From Allobacillus saliphilus (lineage in GTDB: Bacteria > Bacillota > Bacilli > Bacillales > Alkalibacillaceae), in contig NZ_JAGSIE010000032.1 of NCBI RefSeq assembly GCF_018138385.1, positions 1 to 35,480 of the forward strand: DNA of 35,480 nt, read 5' to 3'. The notes under the pieces were generated by a model. The model saw only the letters and a list, made by a program, of their open reading frames with translations. It was not told the DNA's origin and did not search any database. Numbering within the stretch: position 1 is the stretch's first letter; each line of letters starts with the position of its first letter. The position numbers were made by a program, and so were the translations under genes. Below, in pieces: positions 1 through 7,855 of the stretch.

Positions 1-90
1 ACTTTGGGGAGGTACTTCCTTTTTTGTGTTTTGAAACCCTTGCCCTGTAAGGGCTAAGATTTATGAAATTTATTCAAATTCCGATGATTT

Positions 91-657
91 TCAAATCGAG
101 GATAGAGCATAAAATTTGATCGCTACCGTTGAATAGAGCGCTTCAAATCGAGGGGAGAGCATAAAAATAGGTCGCTACCGTTGAATAGAGCGCGTCAAAT
201 CGAGGGTAGAGCATAAAATTTGATCGCTACCGTTGAATAGAGCGCGTCAAATCGAGGGTAGAGCATAAAATTTGATCGCTACCGTTGAATAGAGCGCGTC
301 AAATCGAGGGTAGAGCATAAAATTAGGTCGCTACCGTTGAATAGAGTGCGTCTAATCGAGGATAGAGCATAAAATTTGATCGCTACCGTTGAATAGAGCG
401 CTTCAAATCGAGGGTAGAGCATAAAAATAGGTCGCTACCGTTGAATAGAGTGCGTCTAATCGAGGATAGAGCACAAAATTAGGTCGCTACCGTTGAATAG
501 AGCGCTTCAAATCGAGGGTAGAGCACAAAATTAGGTCGCTACCGTTGAATAGAGCGCGTCTAATCGATGCTAGAGCATAAAATTTGATCGCTATCGTTGA
601 ATAGAGTGCGTCAAATCGATGATAGAGCATAAAATTAGGTCACTATCGTTGAATAGA
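91..657. repeat. Tandem array of 52-bp repeats, about 11 copies
   Basis: The motif CGCTACCGTTGAATAGAG recurs at 121, 173, 225, 277, 329, 381, 433, 485 and 537. Slightly degenerate copies follow at 589 (CGCTATCG) and 641 (CACTATCG), and a partial copy covers 91-120. Every step is exactly 52 bp. Each unit also holds AATCGAGGGTAGAGC and a short A/T block in two versions (ending TTTGAT or TAGGT). GGTAG and CTACC within one period are complementary, and CGCTA can pair with TAGAGCG across the GAATAG segment, so each unit can fold. Because 52 is not a multiple of 3 and TAG recurs in every unit, the array is not coding. There are no variable spacers, so it is not a CRISPR. Function unknown. Confidence 0.97.
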
Positions 658-723
658 AGAATTTTTCCTCACTCCCTGAATAAAACATCACTAAAATTAC
701 ATTTAAAAACACTCATGAAAAAA

Positions 724-750
724 GCACCGACTGGAGTCAGTGCCTTTTTC
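724..750. terminator. Bidirectional intrinsic terminator
   Basis: The stem GCAC(C)GACT / AGTC(A)GTGC has a GG loop, a T-run on the plus side and an A-run (T-run on the minus strand) on the left. It lies downstream of the minus-strand DUF378 gene, so terminating that gene is its likely job. Confidence 0.75.
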
Positions 751-831
751 AGTGATAAGGAATAACTGAATGTCGAGCTGATTTTGCCCCGACAAAACGT
801 TCATTTTCCGTCTAATTAATTCAAATGACAA

Positions 832-1143
832 TTAACGTAAATCAATATCATCATCTTGTCTTTCCTCTTCCAATGCTGAGAAATCATCTTCTTCACCAAA
901 TTCTGTACCATATTGTAAGTTTCCTGATTGAGCAGAAGAGGCTGGGTCACTTTCTGAATCAAATAACATTGATATAGCATAAAGGCCACTTAGTCCAACG
1001 AGAGCGTATACAATTCTAGATAAAAGTGAATCTTGTCCACCAAAAAGTGATGCTACTAAGTCAAATTGGAAAAAGCCAATAAGCCCCCAATTGATTGCTC
1101 CGATAATGACAAGTAATAATGCAATTCGTTTTGCAGTATCCAC
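832..1143 (-). CDS. DUF378 family small membrane protein
   Basis: A 103-aa protein of the DUF378 (YuzA-like) family. Residues 1-65 hold two predicted membrane helices (about 5-27 and 42-62) with the family's early INWGLIGFF segment. The last 35 residues form an acidic soluble tail rich in E and D. Translation probably begins at GTG (1143), because a strong GGGAGGTG Shine-Dalgarno lies 5 nt upstream; the overlapping ATG at that spot is out of frame. It appears monocistronic, with a terminator at 724-750. The molecular role of the family is unknown. The acidic tail is longer than I expect for the family, but I could not align it. Confidence 0.85.
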   Translation of the reverse strand: MDTAKRIALLLVIIGAINWGLIGFFQFDLVASLFGGQDSLLSRIVYALVGLSGLYAISMLFDSESDPASSAQSGNLQYGTEFGEEDDFSALEEERQDDDIDLR

Positions 1144-1430
1144 ATTTTCACCTCCCGATTAGTAATCATTTGGTATTCGATTTGGATCAAACTTAAATTG
1201 AATTACTTCCTAATGCTGTATTGTGTCCTGTTTATGAAATGACATCTGTTAATGGAGCAATTGGTACATAAAGAATGTTCATACATAGCTTGTGCAGTTG
1301 AAAATGATTCATGCAAAATCATAAAAAATGATTGAATGGATTATAATAAAACGCAACAGAACATTTTGGTCGAATTTCTTTAAACAGCACTCAGAGCTAG
1401 GAACCAGTAATGTGCTCTAATAAATAGGTT
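1144..1430. other. Intergenic stretch without a recognisable gene
   Basis: Between the DUF378 gene and the katE terminator I see no ORF with a ribosome binding site. It should hold the promoter of the minus-strand DUF378 gene, but no convincing -35/-10 pair could be assigned. A TATAAT-like box exists on the minus strand near 1340, without a matching -35. Confidence 0.5.
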
Positions 1431-1479
1431 AAAGAAAACCCGTACAAATGATTGGTAAGCCCTTCATCATCTGTACGGG
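1431..1479 (-). terminator. Intrinsic terminator of katE
   Basis: Stem CCCGTACAGATGAT / ATCATTTGTACGGG (14 positions, one G-U pair), read on the minus strand and followed by TTTTCTTT. It sits just after the catalase stop codon at 1501. Confidence 0.85.
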
Positions 1480-1500
1480 TAAAGTGAAAATGGTTCTTAT

Positions 1501-3559
1501 TTAAATCCGATCATAAAATCGTTGCTGAGCGATCGCAGATAGGAAGTCTTTGTTAAAGTTTGGATTGTTGGCGGCAAAAACGACACCTGATAAGTTGTTG
1601 TTTTCAAAAGCTCGAATATAAGGTAGTCCAGTTGTCGCAACACCGATTGGTTTGTAGTGCTTGTAAGCATTGTGCACAAATTCAGAGATATCATTCATGA
1701 ATTTAGCTTGTTGTTTGGATTCTCCACCGACTACGTAGAGCGAATCATATAAATAAGGGCTGGCAGTTAAAAATGTTTTATTCGCCTTAATTGAAGTACC
1801 GCCTTCACCTGAAATTGTACCAAGCCGTTCACTAATAACATCGACAAACACGTCATTCTTCTCTAAAAATTGAATGACACTGGTCACTTCATCTGCATCA
1901 AAGCCATTTCCAATCAACACGCCGACTTTTTGAGTCGCAGCATAAAAAGGAACATTGGCAAGACTTAATGATGGATAACTTGTCGAGACAGGGACGTGGG
2001 TGCCTTCGGGTTGTTCGACACCAATATTATCCGCAACGATACAAGCAAGCTCTCGATCAACGTTCACTAATAAGTTAACGTTTTGTTGACGAACCGACTC
2101 ACTTTCCACCTTGCCCAATTGGAAGCTGAAAGCCTGAATCGTATGCTTCTTTTCAACAGGGGTTAAGCTGTTCCAAAGTATGCGCGGTTGGGTAAAGAAG
2201 TCATTAAAAGATTCACTTCGTCCACGCACAACACGGCCATCCACTTTCTGAGGATAATGTTCATAACCACCAGCTTCTGGTGGAGTCGTATACGGAGTGT
2301 TGTTTGCTAATGAATTTTCGTGATAATTTACTTGGTCCACATCGATTCGATAACGCATCGGTCCACGTCGTTGGTTATTGTGAAATGGGCAGACAGGCTT
2401 ATTGATTGGCAATTCTTGAAAATTTGGACCGATTCGGTGTGCTTGCGCTGCATGATAGGCAATTAGTCTGCCCTGTAAAATAGGATCATTAGAAAAATCG
2501 ATTCCCGGTATAACGTTCCCAGGATTAAAAGCAACTTGTTCTGATTCTGTATGATAGCTATCGATGTTTTTATTAAGCGTCAATTTTCCTACGAGTTGGA
2601 CGGGGATAAGTTCTTCCGGCCAGAACTTTGCTGGATCAAGAATATCAAAGTCGTATTTAAACTCATCTTCCATTGGTATCAATTGAACCCCCTAATTCAT
2701 ATTCAGGGTAAAGTCCGTTCTCAATTGCTTCTCGTAAATCGCGGCGATGAAAATCGGGGTCGATTCCACCTAATTTCATTGCTTCATCTTGAAGTAATGC
2801 ATGAGTGCCGAGAATTGGCTTCCAAACGAAACGTACAAACGTCGTCACATTCTCTTCATTGACAAACAAGTACGTATTGATCGACCAAGATTCCATCATT
2901 CGATAACTCCTAACAATCCCTCGATCTGTCATAATCCATTGCACCATATGAAGTGCTTCAGGGTTATTCGCTACATAATCCCAAAAATAATCATGGGCTC
3001 CAGTTGCCGTTGGTATGTCATCATCTGGTTTAGCTTGATATGCATGGATGACATCAGGAAATTTCATAGGATCCTGATTGATCAAGACAGGCATTGCAAT
3101 CGTCGTTAAATCGTAATTACCTGCTTCTGTATAAAATTTAACGCCTTTACAGCGCAGGTCTCTTGCAGTGTCATAAGAGCCACGAGGCCCTTGGACTGTA
3201 GAAAAGCGTACAGTTAATGGTGTTTTTTTACCTGGCTCTTGCAGGAAGCATGCTTTCGTCACATGTTTCATCGATTGATAACATTCAAACTCACCATGTG
3301 CACTATAGCCTCTTGCATGCACGACTCTCTCCGGTTGTTCCTCTTGCACAAAATGCGTCATTTTTTCGAAATAATGAACATCTTCATGTAAAGAAGGACC
3401 ACGTACTCCAGCTTTAAGTGTCTCTGAATCATTGGATATCTTCCGTCCCTGGTTTGTTGTCATAGGTTTGCCGGTATTTTGGATTCGATATTGATCAAGC
3501 TGTTCTTGTTTCGGGTTCTTTCCACGCTCATTTTGATCTTTCGATAAATCCTCACTCAT
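1501..3559 (-). pseudogene. katE: Large-subunit (HPII-type) catalase, split by a one-base frameshift
   Basis: A clade 2 monofunctional haem catalase (2 H2O2 to 2 H2O and O2, cytoplasmic) read in two frames. The N-terminal part (2663-3559) carries the catalytic His segment RVVHARG, VRFSTVQG and the conserved HDYFWDYVANNPE and RSYRMME blocks. The C-terminal part (1501-2682) carries the GRLIAY haem-ligand region and the DJ-1/glutaminase-like domain of large catalases (about the last 150 aa). The N-part drifts out of frame after YPEYELG. Removing one G from the five-G run (plus-strand C at 2688-2692) restores YPEYELGVQLIPMEDEF and a continuous 685-aa frame. It is either a true pseudogene or a sequencing error in a homopolymer. 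Start: ATG 3559 after GGGGTGA; an upstream in-frame GTG (3568) is less likely. In B. subtilis katE is under the general stress sigma factor; no clear sigma-B promoter could be read here. Confidence 0.9.
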
Positions 3560-3902
3560 ATATCTCACCCCATCATTGAATTTCTGCCCATTTATATCTC
3601 TATGAATGGTTTGGAGAATTAGAACGACTATGTTGACAATGAATAGATGTGTTCAAAGAGGGTTAAACGCTCGTATAAATAATTAATGTCAAAGCGAATT
3701 GGGTAAACAAGCTGAGACAGCGTTAAACAATCGTAGGTAATGAATCAATTGCGCGATTAGTATACGGAAGTCACAGTCACTGACAATTTAAAAATTAATT
3801 AAAAATAAATGTTGACCATGGGAAACACTTTTGGTATATTTCACATATGGTAAATTGACTAATTAATTTCGAATTTAAAATAGAAAGAAGTGAAATCAAC
3901 GT
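3560..3902. other. Divergent intergenic region, katE / ZIP transporter
   Basis: This region holds the katE Shine-Dalgarno at its left and the sigma-A promoter of the ZIP gene at its right. TTAAAC occurs at 3663 and 3733 (GTTTAA on the minus strand, a sigma-B -35-like word), but neither has a GGGTAT-type -10 at the right distance. No small gene seen. Confidence 0.5.
3812..3840 (+). promoter_or_regulatory. Sigma-A promoter of the ZIP transporter gene
   Basis: TTGACC, 17-bp spacer, TATATT. Predicted transcription start is near 3847, giving a leader of about 55 nt before ATG 3903. Confidence 0.65.
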
Positions 3903-4721
3903 ATGCTTGATTGGTTTATGGATTTAAGTTTATTTAATCAGACATTGATTGCAGGATTATTTACATGGCTAACTACAGCATTAGGTGCTGCCTCTGTTCT
4001 TGTAGCAAAGAAGGTTAATTTGAAAATTATGGACGGCATGCTTGGATTTGCGGGAGGCGTAATGATTGCAGCGAGTTTTTGGTCATTGTTATCCCCGGCG
4101 ATCAGCAGAGCAGAAGAAAGCGGTCTACCTGGTTGGCTACCTGCTGCGATAGGCTTCCTTGTTGGTGCCATTTTCTTATGGGCAATGGGAAAACTAATAC
4201 CACATATGCACGCATACGCAAGACGGAATCAACCGGAAGGATTACAGCCTGAAAAAAGAAAACGTAGTACATTATTAATTCTCGCTGTCACACTTCACAA
4301 CATACCTGAAGGACTTGCGATTGGGGTAGCGTTTGGTGCTGTTGCTACTGCTGTCGATTCTACAGCAGCTCTTGTGGGAGCAAGTACACTTGCATTAGGG
4401 ATCGGTCTTCAAAATATACCTGAAGGTGCTGCGATCTCTTTGCCACTTCGGCGTGAGGGAATATCGCGCCTCAAAAGCTTTATGTACGGCCAATTTTCCG
4501 GAATGGTCGAACCTTTGTCAGCAATTGCTGGCTTTTTAGCAGTGACATGGATGGCACCAACCCTTCCATATGCACTAAGCTTCGCGGCAGGAGCGATGAT
4601 TTTCGTTGTTGTTGAAGAAGTCATTCCTGGTTCACATGAAAATGGGAATAAAGATATGGCGACGATGTGCTTAATGATTGGTTTTGTCATCATGATGATT
4701 TTAGATGTTGCTTTAGGATAA
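3903..4721 (+). CDS. ZIP family divalent metal transporter
   Basis: A 272-aa integral membrane protein of the ZIP (zinc/iron permease, ZupT/GufA-like) family, which moves Zn2+ or related divalent metals into the cytoplasm. About eight hydrophobic segments are visible. The two signature metal-site helices are clear: LHNIPEGLAIG (about 135-145) and LQNIPEGAAIS (about 165-175). A third polar helix carries FVVVEEVIPGSHE near 240. A cytoplasmic loop at about 100-125 (HMHAYARRNQPEG) is basic and has two His residues. The gene is monocistronic, with its own promoter and terminator. The Shine-Dalgarno is weak (AGAAGTG). Metal specificity cannot be read; no Zur or MntR box was convincing. Confidence 0.92.
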   Translation: MLDWFMDLSLFNQTLIAGLFTWLTTALGAASVLVAKKVNLKIMDGMLGFAGGVMIAASFWSLLSPAISRAEESGLPGWLPAAIGFLVGAIFLWAMGKLIPHMHAYARRNQPEGLQPEKRKRSTLLILAVTLHNIPEGLAIGVAFGAVATAVDSTAALVGASTLALGIGLQNIPEGAAISLPLRREGISRLKSFMYGQFSGMVEPLSAIAGFLAVTWMAPTLPYALSFAAGAMIFVVVEEVIPGSHENGNKDMATMCLMIGFVIMMILDVALG

Positions 4722-4740
4722 AGGTAAAAGAAATCAAATG

Positions 4741-4768
4741 AGAGCGGGAGAGATTCCGCTCTTTTTAT
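4741..4768 (+). terminator. Terminator of the ZIP gene
   Basis: Stem AGAGCGG / CCGCTCT with an 8-nt loop, followed by TTTTATT. Confidence 0.85.
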
Positions 4769-4921
4769 TATGATTAGAATCTTTAAAAAAGTTTTAATCG
4801 TTATATTAACCGGGAAGAAAGAGCATAGAATTGATTAAAACTTGATTGAACAGAATGCGAGCAGGTAAAGTTTTTGTCTGTCACGAGTCTATAAAATTGT
4901 TATATTAAACTTCATACAAAA

Positions 4922-4976
4922 TTACTGTAGAAAATTGTAGAAATAAGTCCCATTTACAGTAAAAACATAATATAAT
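4922..4976 (+). promoter_or_regulatory. Inverted repeat over a probable promoter
   Basis: TTACTGTA (4922-4929) and TACAGTAA (4955-4962) form a perfect 8-bp inverted repeat whose arm centres are 33 bp apart (three helical turns). The right arm lies 8 nt upstream of a TATAAT box (4971-4976), where the -35/-10 spacer would be. No good -35 hexamer is visible. The arrangement would suit a repressor operator for the downstream gene; the regulator is unknown. Confidence 0.45.
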
Positions 4977-5013
4977 AGACTTAGTGTATGAGAAATAGAT
5001 GGGGGATAGGAAA

Positions 5014-6240
5014 ATGAAAAACAACAAGACTTTTTTACAAATTCTTATAATGATTTCATTTACATTATTAGTAGGAATGACAATCCATGCGGAAGAAGAC
5101 ACAAATGAAAAAGATGGTAACAATGTTCAGTTACATACGCAATTTTCAACAGAATTAACAGAAAAAGTGCTTCCTGACCCTGTCCCTCGTTTCGTTTACC
5201 AAAGCGAATTTAATTTTGAGTACCCAGATGCAGTCCGAGGTGTTTACGTTACAGGCCATTCGGCAGGTGGTGAACGCTTTAATGACTTAAAGGATCTTAT
5301 TGCTTCCACTGCGTTAAACACAATGGTCATTGATATTAAAGATGACCACGGAAACATAACTTATAAAGTAGAAGATGACAGTAAGGAATATAGTCAATTT
5401 TCCCAGAACTTTATTAAAGATCCTCAAGCAATGTTAAAAGAATTAGAAGAAGAGAAGATTTATCCAATTGCTAGAATTGTTGTTTTCAAAGATACGAATC
5501 TAGCAGAAATGAAACCAGAATGGTCATTTAAAGAAAATGGTTCCGTATGGAAAAATGGCCGAGGAGAGGCATTCGTCAATCCATTTATTAAGGATGTTTG
5601 GAAGTACAATCTTGAAATTGCCAAAGAAGCGGCTAAGATGGGTTTTCAAGAAATCCAATTTGACTATGTACGTTTTCCGGAAGGGTTTGAAAAACGGGAT
5701 GAATCGCTTGATTATAGTCGAGGAGACTTTGATAAAGCAGACTTAGATAATATAAAAGAGCGTGTCAATGCGGTGACTAGCTTCGTAGAGTATGCAAATA
5801 AGGAATTAGAACCTTATGATGTAGATGTTTCTGTAGATATTTTTGGCTATACGGCAACGATTGAGGAAGCGCCAGGCATTGGACAAAACTTCTTACAAAT
5901 CGCTGATAACGTTGATGTGATCTCTTCCATGATTTATCCAAGTCATTGGACATCTTACTTTGGCATTGAAAAGCCTGACACTGAGCCGTATAAACTTGTT
6001 GATGAATACAGTAAATCGGAAAATGAATTGCTAGACCAATTAGAAGATCGACCGATTTCCCGACCTTGGATTCAGGATTTCACAGCCAGTTGGTTATATC
6101 CAGCAGGCCAGGCGTTCACATACGGTAAAAAAGAGGTAGAAGCTCAAATTCGTGCTTTATATGATAATGATATTTATGAGTATTTGATATGGAATTCAGG
6201 GAACCGATACACAGAAGGCGTCAATTTTGATCCAAAATAA
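5014..6240 (+). CDS. Secreted putative glycoside hydrolase (DUF4015 type)
   Basis: A 408-aa exported protein resembling the putative glycoside hydrolase family known as DUF4015 (TIM-barrel-like). Start ATG 5014 is chosen because GGGGGATAGG lies just before it; the ATG at 4999 overlaps that Shine-Dalgarno. Residues 1-26 form a signal peptide (basic start, hydrophobic core, cleavage probably after IHA). The domain starts with AVRGVYVTGHSAGG and continues with NTMVIDIKDDHGNITY, IARIVVFKD, IQFDYVRFPEG (about 215-225, likely an active-site strand) and VSVDIFGYTA. The acidic residues in DIKDD and FDYVRFP are plausible catalytic or sugar-binding positions, by inference. Substrate unknown, possibly a cell-wall or exopolysaccharide. 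Monocistronic. Confidence 0.85.
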   Translation: MKNNKTFLQILIMISFTLLVGMTIHAEEDTNEKDGNNVQLHTQFSTELTEKVLPDPVPRFVYQSEFNFEYPDAVRGVYVTGHSAGGERFNDLKDLIASTALNTMVIDIKDDHGNITYKVEDDSKEYSQFSQNFIKDPQAMLKELEEEKIYPIARIVVFKDTNLAEMKPEWSFKENGSVWKNGRGEAFVNPFIKDVWKYNLEIAKEAAKMGFQEIQFDYVRFPEGFEKRDESLDYSRGDFDKADLDNIKERVNAVTSFVEYANKELEPYDVDVSVDIFGYTATIEEAPGIGQNFLQIADNVDVISSMIYPSHWTSYFGIEKPDTEPYKLVDEYSKSENELLDQLEDRPISRPWIQDFTASWLYPAGQAFTYGKKEVEAQIRALYDNDIYEYLIWNSGNRYTEGVNFDPK

Positions 6241-6251
6241 CGAATGAAATG

Positions 6252-6292
6252 AAGTGCTGTAGGAAGCAAATTCTTTCTACAGCACTTTTTTT
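6252..6292 (+). terminator. Terminator of the glycoside hydrolase gene
   Basis: Stem AAGTGCTGTAG / CTACAGCACTT (11 bp, extendable through GAAG/CTTT) followed by a T-run. Confidence 0.92.
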
Positions 6293-6512
6293 GAATGTCG
6301 ATGATAGTTATTAATTTCCATAAAACGATCTATCCAACAGCCATTAAGTGGATCTATAAGAATAAAAGAGTTTAGGTTATGATGATCCCATTTAATCCAT
6401 TCTCAAGCTGAATATTCAGGCTTTATACGGTTTAACTTTCAAGTCGCCTTCCTATAAAATAAATAAATGTAAGTGAAGAAAACCAGAATTCAGTCTACGA
6501 AGGAGCGAAATT

Positions 6513-7100
6513 ATGACTTGGTATGAAAAACTAAATGAATACTTTCCAATTGAAGAAATGAAATCCAAAGAACACTTTGAAGTTTTATTAGATGAGAAAG
6601 GGAATATATACCATAAAGATGAAAGTGAAGACCACGTTTTGATGTATGCTGAATACGAACAATTCATTTTTGTTGATTATGTATATGTATCATCAAAAGC
6701 ACGAGGAGAAGGACTAGGCAAACAATTAATCGGTCAATTAAAAACGAAAGGTAAGCCGATTATTCTTGAAGTGGAACCTGTTGACTACGAAGATACAGAT
6801 ACAGCTAAACGGTTACGATTTTATGAGCGTGAAAACTTCCAACATGCTAAAACGATTGGTTACGAAAAAAAATCAATTGCAACAAAAGAAGTGAATCCGT
6901 TGGAAATTTTATTTTGGTCACCAATTGATGAAGATGAAGAATTAATTTACGAGAAAATGAAAAAAACATATGTGGATATCCACACTTATAAGGATAAAGA
7001 AATTTATGGAGAGAGCTATCAACCTGTTGATCAAGTATTTAAGCGAAGAAAAAGAGAAACTGATATTTTTGAAGATGCGAATGAATTGCAGTCCACGTAA
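6513..7100 (+). CDS. yjbC: GNAT acetyltransferase, YjbC homologue
   Basis: A 195-aa GNAT-fold N-acetyltransferase. The acetyl-CoA motif is ARGEGLGKQLIGQLK (about 63-77), matching the R/Q-x-x-G-x-G/A signature. It is followed by the RFYERENF motif near 105, typical of the GNAT beta5 region. The C-terminal 70 residues are charged and specific to this group. Shine-Dalgarno AAGGAGCG is well placed. In B. subtilis yjbC is the gene immediately upstream of spx and can be co-transcribed with it. The same order is kept here, with an intrinsic terminator between the genes that would limit readthrough. Substrate unknown. Confidence 0.9.
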   Translation: MTWYEKLNEYFPIEEMKSKEHFEVLLDEKGNIYHKDESEDHVLMYAEYEQFIFVDYVYVSSKARGEGLGKQLIGQLKTKGKPIILEVEPVDYEDTDTAKRLRFYERENFQHAKTIGYEKKSIATKEVNPLEILFWSPIDEDEELIYEKMKKTYVDIHTYKDKEIYGESYQPVDQVFKRRKRETDIFEDANELQST

Positions 7101-7106
7101 GGCTCG

Positions 7107-7138
7107 CAGCTGCCTATTAGATAAGGCAGCTGTTTTTA
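7107..7138 (+). terminator. Terminator between yjbC and spx
   Basis: Stem CAGCTGCC / GGCAGCTG with a 10-nt loop, then TTTTTATA. Confidence 0.88.
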
Positions 7139-7163
7139 TATTAAAAAAAACCAGTTTTTAGGT

Positions 7164-7178
7164 TTATAATATTTGTAA
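7164..7178. promoter_or_regulatory. PerR-box-like sequence upstream of spx
   Basis: TTATAATATTTGTAA matches the PerR 7-1-7 consensus TTATAATNATTATAA at 12 of 14 defined positions. PerR control of an spx promoter is known in B. subtilis, which makes this plausible. The site is about 190 bp from the spx start, and no -35/-10 pair could be tied to it with confidence. Confidence 0.4.
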
Positions 7179-7370
7179 CAGGGTAATACTTTATTAAAGG
7201 ATTAAAAGGCAAATATGAAGTTTTGATTACAAATGTCAAATCCATCTATTCATATTAGAATGATTGTAGTATACTTAAGCCATACCCAAGTAAATTAAAG
7301 TTATTTTAATCTAATAGCGATTTTAAATATTTTAACTCGTGTTGAAAGCCCTTTAAGGAGAGTGAATGGC

Positions 7371-7766
7371 ATGGTAACATTATTTACTTCACCAAGCTGC
7401 ACATCTTGTAGAAAGGCAAGAGCGTGGCTAGAAGAACACGAAATACCTTATACTGAACGTAATATCTTCTCTGAAAATCTAAGCGAAGATGAAATTAAAC
7501 AAATTCTTCGTATGACTGAAGATGGAACAGATGAGATTATCTCTACACGTTCAAAAGTATTCCAAACGTTAGATGTTGGATTAGATCAATTACCTTTAAA
7601 GAAATTGATTAAATTAATTCAAGATAATCCAGGACTGCTAAGAAGACCAATCATTTTAGATGATAAGCGACTTCAAGTTGGTTATAACGAAGATGAAATT
7701 CGTCGTTTCTTACCACGGAAAGTTCGTTCTTTCCAGTTAAAAGAAGCACAGCGAATGGTAAATTAA
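7371..7766 (+). CDS. spx: Spx, disulfide-stress transcriptional regulator
   Basis: A 131-aa ArsC-like thioredoxin-fold protein that binds the C-terminal domain of RNA polymerase alpha and redirects transcription under disulfide, heat and cell-wall stress. The redox switch CTSC is at Cys10 and Cys13. Gly52, needed for alpha contact in B. subtilis, is present. Length and sequence are almost colinear with B. subtilis Spx, including [13 protein letters not shown] at the end, the region recognised during SpxH/ClpXP proteolysis. Start ATG 7371 gives the standard [10 protein letters not shown]; the in-frame GTG 9 nt upstream overlaps the AAGGAGAG spacing. The long 260-bp leader is a likely regulatory region. 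The adaptor SpxH is encoded at 15243-16136. Confidence 0.98.
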   Translation: MVTLFTSPSCTSCRKARAWLEEHEIPYTERNIFSENLSEDEIKQILRMTEDGTDEIISTRSKVFQTLDVGLDQLPLKKLIKLIQDNPGLLRRPIILDDKRLQVGYNEDEIRRFLPRKVRSFQLKEAQRMVN

Positions 7767-7779
7767 AAATAGTATGTCA

Positions 7780-7817
7780 ACAGTCATTGTGTAAACTACA
7801 TGGTGGCTGTTTTTTTA
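7780..7817 (+). terminator. Terminator of spx
   Basis: A 14-bp stem with four G-U pairs (ACAGTCATTGTGTA / TACATGGTGGCTGT) followed by a run of seven T. Confidence 0.88.
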
Positions 7818-7855
7818 TTGTTATAAACGGGTAAGCTTTATTTTATAGTTAGTGA

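Noticed and set aside
40-60. Hairpin CCCTT/AAGGG near the left edge as a terminator
   Set aside because: Only 5 bp, without a convincing T-run, and the upstream gene is outside the window.
91-657. CRISPR array
   Set aside because: The whole 52-bp unit repeats. There are no unique spacers between conserved repeats and no cas genes nearby.
91-657. Repeat protein coding region
   Set aside because: The 52-bp period shifts the frame every unit and TAG recurs, so no frame stays open.
2551-3417. Plus-strand frames opposite katE
   Set aside because: They are antisense shadows of the catalase gene with no ribosome binding sites or protein-like composition.
3663-3740. Sigma-B promoter for katE
   Set aside because: Two GTTTAA-like words exist on the minus strand, but neither has a GGGTAT-type -10 at 12-15 bp.
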